Of a stretch of DNA of 13,170 bases, positions 6,248 through 12,763 are shown piece by piece. Location of the stretch: NCBI GenBank assembly GCA_023228445.1, contig JALOBD010000055.1:1-13170 (forward strand), in the 5' to 3' direction. The translations under genes and the position numbers were made by a program. Position 1 is the first letter of the stretch. Each line of letters begins with the position of its first letter. The notes beneath the pieces were generated by a model. The model saw nothing but the letters and a program-made list of their open reading frames with translations. It did no database searches and was not told the origin of the DNA. The stretch is from Sphaerochaeta sp. Lineage in GTDB: Bacteria; Spirochaetota; Spirochaetia; Sphaerochaetales; Sphaerochaetaceae.

Positions 6248-9199
6248 ATGGACAAGCGCCAATTGGCAGTCGGCGACCAGATTGCCGGGTTTCGAATCAC
6301 CGCCATCGAAAACCTTGATGAGTATCAAGGGATAGGATATACGTTCAGTCACATCGAAACGGGCATGGAGGTCTTCCAGCTGGTCAATGACGACCGGGAG
6401 CGTTTCTTCAGCTACATCTTCAAGACGCTGCCCTCCAACGACAGCGGAGTCGCCCACATCCTCGAGCACTGTGTACTGGCCGGCAGCGAACGCTACCCGG
6501 TGCGCGACCCCTTCATGAGCCTGCTCAAGGGGTCGGTCAACACCTTCATGAATGCGATGACCTATCCAGACAAGACCCTCTACCCTGCATCAAGTCCGCT
6601 GAAGGCGGATTTCGACAACCTCTTTCACGTCTACACCGATGCAGTCTTCGCTCCACTTCTACGTGAAGAGACGTTCTGGCAGGAGGGGGTACGCCTCGTC
6701 TGTGACGACGATGGGTGCCACTATGAGGGGGTGGTCTTCAACGAAATGCTCGGTGATGGATCGGACCACGACTCGATCGTGGGACGAAGCAGTGTGCGTT
6801 TCCTCTACTCCGATACCGCGTATAGTTACAACAGCGGTGGGGAGCCTGAGGAGGTCGTGAAGCTGGACTACCAACAGTTCATCTCCTTCTACAGCCAGTT
6901 CTACCACCCCTCCAACGCAAAGCTCTTCCTCTACGGGGATCTTGAGGTGGGCGAACAGCTCGCCTTCCTCGATGAACACTACCTGCTGCATCGTGGTTCG
7001 CTGAATATCAACGCCACCGTGGGTGAGAGCAAGAAGTGGGAACGGGAGCGAACGGCGACCTTCTACAGCCCCACCGATAACGGAGAGGGGCGGGCGAGCA
7101 ACTCGGTGGTCTGGGCGTGGGCGACCGAGCCGGTTGCCGACTCGCTTGCTGTGGTCACCCTTTCAACCTTGGTCGACATCCTGCTCTCCAACCCCGCTGC
7201 TCCGCTCTACAAGGCGATTTTGGAGAGCGGCATCGGTGAGGACATCTCCCCTGAGAGCGGGATGAGCGCCGATTACCGCCAGATGCCGATGATCATTGGG
7301 TTCAAAGGCATCGATGCCGATCGCGCCCAAGAGGCAGGGGCGTTCATCCTCGACACCCTCCGTATGATCGTCAAGGATGGGCTTGATCGAAAGCTCGTCG
7401 CCTCATCACTGAAGCGGGCACGCTTTCGCCTGCTCGAGATCCCCGGCGGTGCGCCCAACGGGCTGAGGGTGCTCAGCCGGGCGATGCGCGGCTGGATCTA
7501 CGGCGACGACCCGACGGCCACAATCGGTGTAGCTGCGCCGCTGGCCCGCCTGGAGGCAGCGGTCAGGAAGAATCGGCGGTACTTCGAGGAGTGGATCGAG
7601 CAGCACCTGCTGAATAACCCCCACCGCTGTCTCATCACCGTCAAGGGGGATGAGGCGTACCACGACCGCCAGCTTGAGGCGATCGCAAAGTACACCCAAC
7701 AGGTCGCCGATGAATTGGGCAAGAAGGGGATTCGCGAGGTGATGGCCCAGAACGAGCGCTTCGACCGCTTCGAGCAGAGCGGGGATGATGAGGCTTCCCT
7801 TGCCACCATCCCCCGCCTTGCCATCGAGGATCTGCCAGCCGAGGTCAAGGAGAACGTCCACGAGCAGCGAGACTGTGCCTCCCGCCCTCTCTTTGTCCGT
7901 ACCCGATTCTGTAACACCGTCAGCTATGTGAACATCGCCATCAACATCGAGGATTTGGATACCGATGAGTTGTTGCTCTTGCCTTTCTACCTCCGTTTGG
8001 TGCAGATGAGTGGGGTGGGAACGCGTTCTTACGTTGAGGTGGCCACCGCATTGAAGGACCTCACCGGTGACTTTGGCCTCTTCTTGGAGATGGGCAGCGC
8101 CCTTGAGGGAGAGGCGGCACAGAATCTGATGTGCCGGATCAAAGTGTTGCCCTCCGATGCCAAGAAAGCCCTCACCCTGACAGCCGAGATCTTGAGAAAC
8201 ACCACCGTCGGCGACCTTGCTGCGGTACAACAGGTGCTCACCACCTTGCGCGGGGAGTTCCGCGATTCGGTCACCTACACGGCCCACGGCTTCGCCTCGC
8301 TTGCCGCTGCCGCCCGGTTGAGGGCGCTGCAGTGGGAGGGGGAGTTGCTCAGCGGACTCAGCCAGTGGCTGTACCTTGAGGGTATCGAGCGTGATGAATT
8401 GGATGCGCTTGCAAAGCGGATGGTTGGGCTGCAGCGAAAACTCGACAACCGAGAGCGCCTGACGCTGCACCTGCTCTGTGATGAGGAGAATCAGGAGTCG
8501 ATGGGCACCCTCTTGGAGGCTTTTGTCTCCACCTTTGCCCAGGGAGATCCCATTCTCACGAAACGACGGGAGTATAAAGAGCTCGGCGGGGAGGAGATTC
8601 ATGCCCTCTCCCTCTATCGCCTGCCCTCGAGTGTAAGCTACCAGGCCTATGCGCTGCGTACTGCCAAGAAGGGCAGTGAGCTCCAGGCTGCCCAAGCCCT
8701 CCTTGCCCAGGTGATGAGTGGAAACGAGTTGTGGGAACGGATTCGCGGGCAAGGGGGATCATATGGGGTCAACGCCACTGTCGATGTGATGGAGGAGCTC
8801 TTCCTCTTCTCCACCTACCGTGACCCGCGCATCGTTGCTTCTTTCAACGACTTCAAGGAGGTGCTGGCCTCCTATGCGGCGGGCAACGTCGATGAGAAGG
8901 CACTCTCGAGTGCGCTCATCTCCATGGTAGGCAGCGAGCTGCGCCCCCTCTCACCAAGCCAGGAGTCGTTGCTCTCCTTCCGTCGCATCCTCTATCGCAT
9001 CAGCGACGACTACCGTCGCCAGCGTCGCGAACAGCTCTTGGGCATCGACAAGGAGATGGTGGCTGCTGCAGCAGCAGCGCTGATCGAACTCTCACTGGAT
9101 GTGGAGAGCCGGGTGGTGATCGCAGGCGCCCAGCTTTTGGAGAAGGAGAAGGCAAAGGACCCGGCGCTGGACGTCGAGGCGATTCGTCTGCCGTTGTAG
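6248..9199 (+). CDS. M16C zinc metalloprotease (presequence protease family)
   Basis: This 983-residue protein matches the length and layout of the PreP/Cym1 clamshell peptidases, which degrade short unstructured peptides inside a closed chamber. The inverted zinc motif HILEH (His70, Glu73 catalytic, His74) is followed by LKGSVNTFMNAMTYPDKT, typical of M16C, and by NEMLGD with the third zinc ligand Glu166. The first half (about 1-480) carries the catalytic and pseudo-catalytic M16 domains, a charged helical hinge spans about 480-540, and the second half is the M16C-associated region. Near residue 835, GGSYGVNA followed by STYRDPR matches the conserved block that contacts substrate. No signal peptide is visible, so it is probably cytoplasmic, clearing peptides that could then feed PepT-type enzymes. 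It is divergent from nfo and convergent with the DRTGG gene, with eight bases between stops. Confidence 0.95.
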   Translation: MDKRQLAVGDQIAGFRITAIENLDEYQGIGYTFSHIETGMEVFQLVNDDRERFFSYIFKTLPSNDSGVAHILEHCVLAGSERYPVRDPFMSLLKGSVNTFMNAMTYPDKTLYPASSPLKADFDNLFHVYTDAVFAPLLREETFWQEGVRLVCDDDGCHYEGVVFNEMLGDGSDHDSIVGRSSVRFLYSDTAYSYNSGGEPEEVVKLDYQQFISFYSQFYHPSNAKLFLYGDLEVGEQLAFLDEHYLLHRGSLNINATVGESKKWERERTATFYSPTDNGEGRASNSVVWAWATEPVADSLAVVTLSTLVDILLSNPAAPLYKAILESGIGEDISPESGMSADYRQMPMIIGFKGIDADRAQEAGAFILDTLRMIVKDGLDRKLVASSLKRARFRLLEIPGGAPNGLRVLSRAMRGWIYGDDPTATIGVAAPLARLEAAVRKNRRYFEEWIEQHLLNNPHRCLITVKGDEAYHDRQLEAIAKYTQQVADELGKKGIREVMAQNERFDRFEQSGDDEASLATIPRLAIEDLPAEVKENVHEQRDCASRPLFVRTRFCNTVSYVNIAINIEDLDTDELLLLPFYLRLVQMSGVGTRSYVEVATALKDLTGDFGLFLEMGSALEGEAAQNLMCRIKVLPSDAKKALTLTAEILRNTTVGDLAAVQQVLTTLRGEFRDSVTYTAHGFASLAAAARLRALQWEGELLSGLSQWLYLEGIERDELDALAKRMVGLQRKLDNRERLTLHLLCDEENQESMGTLLEAFVSTFAQGDPILTKRREYKELGGEEIHALSLYRLPSSVSYQAYALRTAKKGSELQAAQALLAQVMSGNELWERIRGQGGSYGVNATVDVMEELFLFSTYRDPRIVASFNDFKEVLASYAAGNVDEKALSSALISMVGSELRPLSPSQESLLSFRRILYRISDDYRRQRREQLLGIDKEMVAAAAAALIELSLDVESRVVIAGAQLLEKEKAKDPALDVEAIRLPL

Positions 9200-9207
9200 C
9201 GGGGCGG

Positions 9208-9552
9208 TCAGTAGACGGGTTTGAGGCCGGCTTGGTAGAGCAAGCCGCTTGCCCTGAAGAGGGAGTACGAAGTATAGGAGAGGGAGATGGAGAGCTCGTT
9301 GGCCATCTCGACCATGGCGGTGCTCGGCTTCTTGTTCCTCACCAAAAGGATGTTCTTGATGTCGCTCATCTCGGCAGTCCTGATGGCTTGCACATTGGAG
9401 AGACCGGTGATGAGGATGATGTCATCCTCCAGAATTGTCAGGACATCACTCATCAGGTCGCTGGCAAAGCCACGCTTGATGTCATCCTCCAGGTGCTCCT
9501 CACCGCAGACGAGCTTTGCATTGACACAGGTGAGAATGTCTTTGAGTCTCAT
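9208..9552 (-). CDS. Small DRTGG-domain protein
   Basis: This 114-residue single-domain protein reads MRLKDILTCVNAKLVCGEEH, then GFASDLMSDVL, a hydrophobic strand with IILITGLSN, QAIRTAEMSDI, and a C-terminal SLFRASGLLYQAGL. This pattern is the DRTGG domain, a fold also found in some phosphotransacetylases and near CBS domains, probably a ligand-sensing or scaffold unit. In anaerobes small stand-alone versions often lie next to hydrogenase or serine-kinase-like genes; no such partner is present here. It is alone on the minus strand, convergent with the protease and divergent from glpK. No Shine-Dalgarno sequence precedes the ATG; instead TATACT ends six bases upstream of it, predicting a leaderless message. 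Family assignment is fairly secure from sequence memory, while the biological role is unknown. Confidence 0.8.
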   Translation of the reverse strand: MRLKDILTCVNAKLVCGEEHLEDDIKRGFASDLMSDVLTILEDDIILITGLSNVQAIRTAEMSDIKNILLVRNKKPSTAMVEMANELSISLSYTSYSLFRASGLLYQAGLKPVY

Positions 9553-9558
9553 GGGCGC

Positions 9559-9567
9559 AGTATAGCA
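9559..9567 (-). promoter_or_regulatory. Extended -10 promoter of the DRTGG gene, predicted leaderless
   Basis: Read on the minus strand, TGC plus TATACT forms a strong extended -10 element (TATACT is the complement of 9559-9564; the TG is the complement of 9566-9567 and adjoining 9568). No -35 box is visible at 16-18 bases spacing, which extended -10 promoters can tolerate. The expected +1 is 9552, the A of the ATG. Confidence 0.5.
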
Positions 9568-9568
9568 T

Positions 9569-9586
9569 GGAAGGATGGAGCCTTCC
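9569..9586. repeat. Palindrome GGAAGG-n6-CCTTCC upstream of the DRTGG gene
   Basis: These perfect 6-base arms flank ATGGAG and cover the place where the -35 box of the minus-strand promoter would lie. That makes it a candidate operator. It has no T-run next to it, so it is not a terminator. Confidence 0.5.
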
Positions 9587-9600
9587 CAGTGGGTGCACGC

Positions 9601-9621
9601 CTTTTTTGCCTTTCAAAAAAG
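9601..9621. repeat. AT-rich palindrome CTTTTTTG-n5-CAAAAAAG upstream of glpK
   Basis: These perfect 8-base arms overlap the glpK -35 position (9611-9616). The site is upstream of the predicted transcription start, so it would act as DNA: a bound operator, bent DNA or an UP-like element. Confidence 0.6.
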
Positions 9622-9639
9622 AGGGCGAGAAGCTATACT
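9611..9639 (+). promoter_or_regulatory. Candidate glpK operon promoter
   Basis: The -10 TATACT (9634-9639) matches five of six consensus bases and has a weak -35 TTTCAA (9611-9616) at 17-base spacing. The predicted start near A9646 leaves a leader of about 14 bases. The weak -35 overlapped by a palindrome fits a regulated promoter, as expected for a glycerol gene. Confidence 0.55.
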
Positions 9640-9647
9640 GGCTCCAT

Positions 9648-9653
9648 AGGAGG
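9648..9653 (+). promoter_or_regulatory. Ribosome binding site that sets the GTG start of glpK
   Basis: AGGAGG is followed by six bases and then the GTG at 9660. It places the start directly before KYIGALDQGTTSS, the conserved N-terminus of glycerol kinases, and excludes a 31-residue extension back to 9567. Confidence 0.85.
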
Positions 9654-9659
9654 GGGAGA

Positions 9660-11174
9660 GTGAAGTACATCGGAGCTTTGGACCAAGGGACGACCAGCAG
9701 CAGATTCATCATCTTCGACCAAGAGGGCGACATCGTCGCCAGTTGCCAGTTGGAGCATCGTCAGATCTACCCTAAACCGGGGTGGGTTGAGCATGATGCG
9801 ATGGAGATTTGGCAGAAGTGTGCACAGTGCATCGAAGGGGCGCTTGAGAAGGCTGGCCTGACGGGCAGCGACATCGCGGCGATGGGGATCACCAACCAGC
9901 GTGAGACGGTCGTCGCGTTCAATCGAGAGACCGGAGAGGTGCGCCACAACGCCATTGTTTGGCAGGACCTGCGCGGCGCTGATCTGATTGATGAGCTGAA
10001 GGAGAAGACCGATGCCACGTTCCTGCAGAAGAAGAGCGGCTTGATCTTCAGCCCATACTTCTCGGCCAGCAAGATTGCCTGGCTCTTGGACAACGTGGAA
10101 GGGCTGCGAGAGGAGGCTGAACGGGGTGAGGTGGTCTTCGGAACCATCGACACCTGGTTGGTCTACAACCTCAGCGGCAAGCAGGCGGTGGTCACCGATG
10201 TCTCCAACGCATCACGCTACCTCCTGATGGATATCAACACCCTCGAATGGGACCGTCAGCTGTTGGACCTCTTCAACATTCCCGAAGCAGCGTTGCCCAC
10301 CATTGTTCCCTCGACGGGGATGGTCTATGCCCAGACTGTGGCCGATGGCCCCTTCGCGGCCCCTGTAGCGGTGGCTGGAATACTCGGTGACCAGCAGGCG
10401 GCGCTCTTCGGCCAAGCCTGCTTCTCCGCGGGGATGGCCAAGTCCACCTATGGCACCGGTTGCTTCCTTTTGGTCAACACCGGCACTGAAGCCAAGCTCA
10501 GTGAAGAGGGGCTGCTGACCACCGTCGCCTACCAGGTAGCGGGGTGTGCGCCGGTCTATGCGCTGGAGGGGTCGGTTGCTGTGGCCGGCTCACTGGTGCA
10601 GTGGGCCCGGGACAGCCTCAAGCTTGTGGAGAGCGCCCAAGAGCTGGACAGGCTGGCCGAGAGTGTGCCGGACTGTGGTGGCGTCTACATCGTACCCGCC
10701 TTCAGCGGGCTCTTCGCCCCCTATTGGCGTAGCGATGCACGTGGGGTCATCGCCGGTCTCACCGGATATGCAACTCGCGCCCACATCTGTCGAGCGATTT
10801 TGGAAGCCACCGCCTTTCAGGCGTGGGACATCTTCCGCGGCATTGAGCGTGATGGCAACATCACCTTGAGCGAGCTTCGCGTCGATGGTGGGATGACCAA
10901 CAGCGCCCCACTGATGGCATTCCAGGCCGACCTGCTCTCCATCCCGGTCATCAGGCCGCTGGTGGTTGAGACCACCGCCCTCGGCTCCGCCTACGCTGCC
11001 GGCCTTACCGTTGGTGTGTGGGAGAGCCTTGAGGTGCTCGCCTCACAGTGGAAGGAGGAGCGGCGCTGGGAGGCGACGATGGACAGCGCCGAGCGCGATG
11101 CAAAGATATCCTTTTGGAAGAAAGCGGTGGACCGCACCTTGGATTGGGTGCAGGTTGACGATAAGGAGTCGTGA
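9660..11174 (+). CDS. glpK: Glycerol kinase
   Basis: This 504-residue cytoplasmic FGGY kinase phosphorylates glycerol to glycerol-3-phosphate with ATP. Conserved blocks are ALDQGTTSSR at the N-terminus, ITNQRETVV with Arg81 and Glu82, VWQDLR, SPYFSASK with Tyr133, ILGDQQAALFG with catalytic Asp244, the ATP-site loop STYGTG, and LRVDGGMTNS with ALGSAYAAGL near the C-terminus. In E. coli GlpK a loop just before GDQQ, including an Arg, binds the inhibitor fructose-1,6-bisphosphate; here that stretch reads ADGPFAAPVAVAG without Arg, so inhibition of that type is unlikely (inference). The start is GTG with a strong site AGGAGG. The stop overlaps the cdaA ATG by one base (TGATG). No glpF or glpD lies in the window. 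It may be regulated through the palindromes upstream. Confidence 0.97.
   Translation: MKYIGALDQGTTSSRFIIFDQEGDIVASCQLEHRQIYPKPGWVEHDAMEIWQKCAQCIEGALEKAGLTGSDIAAMGITNQRETVVAFNRETGEVRHNAIVWQDLRGADLIDELKEKTDATFLQKKSGLIFSPYFSASKIAWLLDNVEGLREEAERGEVVFGTIDTWLVYNLSGKQAVVTDVSNASRYLLMDINTLEWDRQLLDLFNIPEAALPTIVPSTGMVYAQTVADGPFAAPVAVAGILGDQQAALFGQACFSAGMAKSTYGTGCFLLVNTGTEAKLSEEGLLTTVAYQVAGCAPVYALEGSVAVAGSLVQWARDSLKLVESAQELDRLAESVPDCGGVYIVPAFSGLFAPYWRSDARGVIAGLTGYATRAHICRAILEATAFQAWDIFRGIERDGNITLSELRVDGGMTNSAPLMAFQADLLSIPVIRPLVVETTALGSAYAAGLTVGVWESLEVLASQWKEERRWEATMDSAERDAKISFWKKAVDRTLDWVQVDDKES
11163..11168 (+). promoter_or_regulatory. Ribosome binding site of cdaA inside the glpK 3' end
   Basis: AAGGAG lies five bases before the ATG at 11174 and only two before the GTG at 11171, favouring the ATG. 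Confidence 0.7.
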
Positions 11175-11995
11175 TGGGCGTAGACAGGCTGCAATCGATC
11201 TTCTGGTTTGTAAAACCCACCGTACAGGTGGGGGTCTTGGCGTGGGTCTTCTACCGCTTCTACGTGGCCATCGCCCAGACCAAGGCCCAGCAGATCATCA
11301 AGGTGTTGGTCATCCTCTTCTCCACCTACGCCCTCTCCTATATCCTCCAGCTCGAGGTCCTGCTCTGGTTTCTCAAGCGGATCACGGTACCGGCGACAAT
11401 CTTCATCTGCATCATCTACCAGGCGGAGCTGCGACGCTCCTTTACCCAGGCGTGGAGCACCCGCAGCCGCCTCTTTCGCATCGGAACGCAGGCGACCAGT
11501 GGCGACCAGATCGACTCGATCCTCAACGCATGCACCGTCCTGGTGAACAAACGACGCGGGGCGTTGATCGTCTTTCCCCGTCGGTTGGGCATCAAGACAA
11601 TCATCGACAGTGGGACGCGACTCAACGCAGACCTCTCCACCAGCTTGATCCTCACCGTCTTCGACCACGATACGCCACTGCACGATGGAGCGATGATCAT
11701 CCAGGGCGGCAAGATCCTGGCAGCGGGATGCTATCTGCCGCTGAGCGAACAGACGGACATGAAGCGCAACTTCGGTACCCGCCACCGCGCCGCCCTCGGT
11801 CTTGCCGAGGAGAGCGATGCGGTGGTCCTCATCGTCAGTGAGGAGACGGGGGCCATCAGCTTGACGTACAATGCCAACCTCTTCTATGACCTGGATGTGC
11901 CGACCATCAAGCGGATGTTGCTTGCACTGTTCAGCTACCACGATATCACCGGTGAGGACCTGATCGATGAGGAGGCGGGCGATGAGAGCGAATAA
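11174..11995 (+). CDS. cdaA: Diadenylate cyclase CdaA (DacA), membrane c-di-AMP synthase
   Basis: This protein condenses two ATP molecules to cyclic di-AMP, a messenger controlling potassium, osmolyte and cell-wall balance. It has 273 residues, the usual CdaA size. Three membrane segments occupy about 16-34, 40-58 and 62-82, followed by a short linker and the DisA_N cyclase domain (about 105-235). Both catalytic signatures are intact: LHDGA with Asp171-Gly172-Ala173, and GTRHRAA with Arg203-His204-Arg205; SEETG (222-226) completes the site. It is translated directly from the glpK stop (TGATG) and overlaps cdaR by 14 bases. In Firmicutes the usual order is cdaA-cdaR-glmM; glmM is absent here and acpS follows cdaR. 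No phosphodiesterase for c-di-AMP (GdpP or PgpH type) is in the window. Confidence 0.96.
   Translation: MGVDRLQSIFWFVKPTVQVGVLAWVFYRFYVAIAQTKAQQIIKVLVILFSTYALSYILQLEVLLWFLKRITVPATIFICIIYQAELRRSFTQAWSTRSRLFRIGTQATSGDQIDSILNACTVLVNKRRGALIVFPRRLGIKTIIDSGTRLNADLSTSLILTVFDHDTPLHDGAMIIQGGKILAAGCYLPLSEQTDMKRNFGTRHRAALGLAEESDAVVLIVSEETGAISLTYNANLFYDLDVPTIKRMLLALFSYHDITGEDLIDEEAGDESE
11969..11975 (+). promoter_or_regulatory. Ribosome binding site of the short cdaR gene
   Basis: GAGGAGG lies inside the cdaA coding region, six bases before the ATG at 11982. It overlaps the earlier in-frame ATG at 11967, so the later ATG is preferred. Confidence 0.75.
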
Positions 11996-12386
11996 GTACC
12001 TGCAAAACCTCCTCTTCAACTGGCCGGCAAAGGTGTTGAGCCTGGTCTTCGCCTTGCTCGTCTATGCGTTCATCCAGTACTCCACCCTCGACACGCGGGT
12101 GGTGACCATCCCCCTCTCGGTAGAGTTGCCCGAGCACCTGGTCGCTGAAAGCCTCGTTCCACAGAAGGTAGAGGTCCAGATCAAGGGCAACGAGGACATC
12201 ATCTACCTCGTCGATCCGGGTGCCATCGCAGCGACCATCGACTTTGCCGATGTGGTGCAGGCCGGCATCGCTTCGCGAAGCGTCATCCTCATCTACGATG
12301 AGCGCGTCTTTGACAGCGCGCAGATCTCGCTCTTGGCAAAACCCAGCCAGTATCGAATCCTCTTTGCAGAAGGGCAGGCGTTGTGA
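11982..12386 (+). CDS. cdaR: Minimal CdaR-like protein with one YbbR domain
   Basis: This 134-residue protein has a short basic N-terminus, one membrane segment (about 14-33, WPAKVLSLVFALLVYAFIQ) and one extracytoplasmic beta-rich domain (about 38-128) with the YbbR pattern: TIPLSVELP, PQKVEVQIKG, AATIDFADVVQAG, and a closing KPSQYRILF. CdaR binds and modulates CdaA in Firmicutes, where it usually carries several YbbR repeats (four in B. subtilis, about 480 residues). This version keeps the anchor and one repeat. There is no sign of frameshift or decay, because it ends by sharing a base with the next start (TGATG) and has normal codon use. It overlaps cdaA by 14 bases, which favours matched production. 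Identification rests on domain pattern and context; the symbol is by position and fold. Confidence 0.82.
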   Translation: MRANKYLQNLLFNWPAKVLSLVFALLVYAFIQYSTLDTRVVTIPLSVELPEHLVAESLVPQKVEVQIKGNEDIIYLVDPGAIAATIDFADVVQAGIASRSVILIYDERVFDSAQISLLAKPSQYRILFAEGQAL

Positions 12387-12763
12387 TGGTCCGTGGTCTT
12401 GGAATCGATGTGGTGAACATCGCCCGTATCAAAGCACTGTCACCCGGGGTGCGGCAGCGCCTCTTCCACCCCGATGAACTGGCTGAGGCTCAGTCGATGG
12501 ATGAGCAGGCGGGCTGCCACTACCTTGCCGGACGCTTTGCAGCCAAGGAAGCGCTGGGCAAGGCATTGGGGTGCGGTTTGGCCTCCTTGGTCCCACAGCG
12601 GGTATTGGTCGCCCGCGCAGAGGGTGGCGCCCCCGCCTTCGTTTTGGAGCAGCCGGCCAGTGGGTTGGTGGCAGGGTATGACATCCTGCTCTCCATCTCC
12701 CATGACGATCCGGTTGCCGTTGCGGTCGTGGTGCTGAGCGGGGGTCCCGATGGCCCGCAGTGA
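12386..12763 (+). CDS. acpS: Holo-[acyl-carrier-protein] synthase
   Basis: This 125-residue cytoplasmic enzyme transfers 4'-phosphopantetheine from CoA to the serine of apo-ACP, activating fatty-acid synthesis. The family signature is clear: GLGIDVVNIARI with metal ligand Asp8, AGRFAAKEALGKALGCG with Glu55 and Lys58-region residues, and LLSISHDDPVAVAVVV near the end. Length is normal for AcpS. The start could be the ATG at 12386 or the GTG at 12383; the ATG overlaps the cdaR stop by one base. The upstream ribosome site is weak (AAGGG about 11 bases before), so translation probably depends on coupling to cdaR. Its 3' end overlaps truA by 14 bases. No sign of damage. Confidence 0.95.
   Translation: MVRGLGIDVVNIARIKALSPGVRQRLFHPDELAEAQSMDEQAGCHYLAGRFAAKEALGKALGCGLASLVPQRVLVARAEGGAPAFVLEQPASGLVAGYDILLSISHDDPVAVAVVVLSGGPDGPQ

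Larger units (their letters stand above)
9558..9640. repeat. Inverted pair of -10 regions in a divergent promoter region
   Basis: CAGTATAGC (9558-9566) and GCTATACTG (9632-9640) are perfect 9-base inverted copies. Each contains the -10 element for one of the two divergent genes. Between them lie two further palindromes, GGAAGG-n6-CCTTCC (9569-9586) and CTTTTTTG-n5-CAAAAAAG (9601-9621). Confidence 0.65.

Noticed and set aside
6216..6335. Short plus-strand frame starting at GTG 6216 after the first CAAGGAGCA copy, a possible upstream ORF of the protease gene
   Set aside because: It would start before the predicted transcription start (about 6232) and then overlaps the protease gene out of frame. 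Its product is low-complexity with no similarity I recognise.
7406..8752. Long open frame on the minus strand opposite the M16C protease (448 codons)
   Set aside because: It is entirely within the coding region of a full-length, conserved protease and resembles a codon-bias shadow.
9061..9085. CTG/GCA-rich repeat near the end of the protease gene
   Set aside because: It encodes a short run of alanines in a helix and needs no further explanation.
9228..9247. 7-base stem CGGCTTG / CAAGCCG near the protease and DRTGG 3' ends, considered as a terminator
   Set aside because: It lies inside the DRTGG coding region and no T-run follows on either strand.
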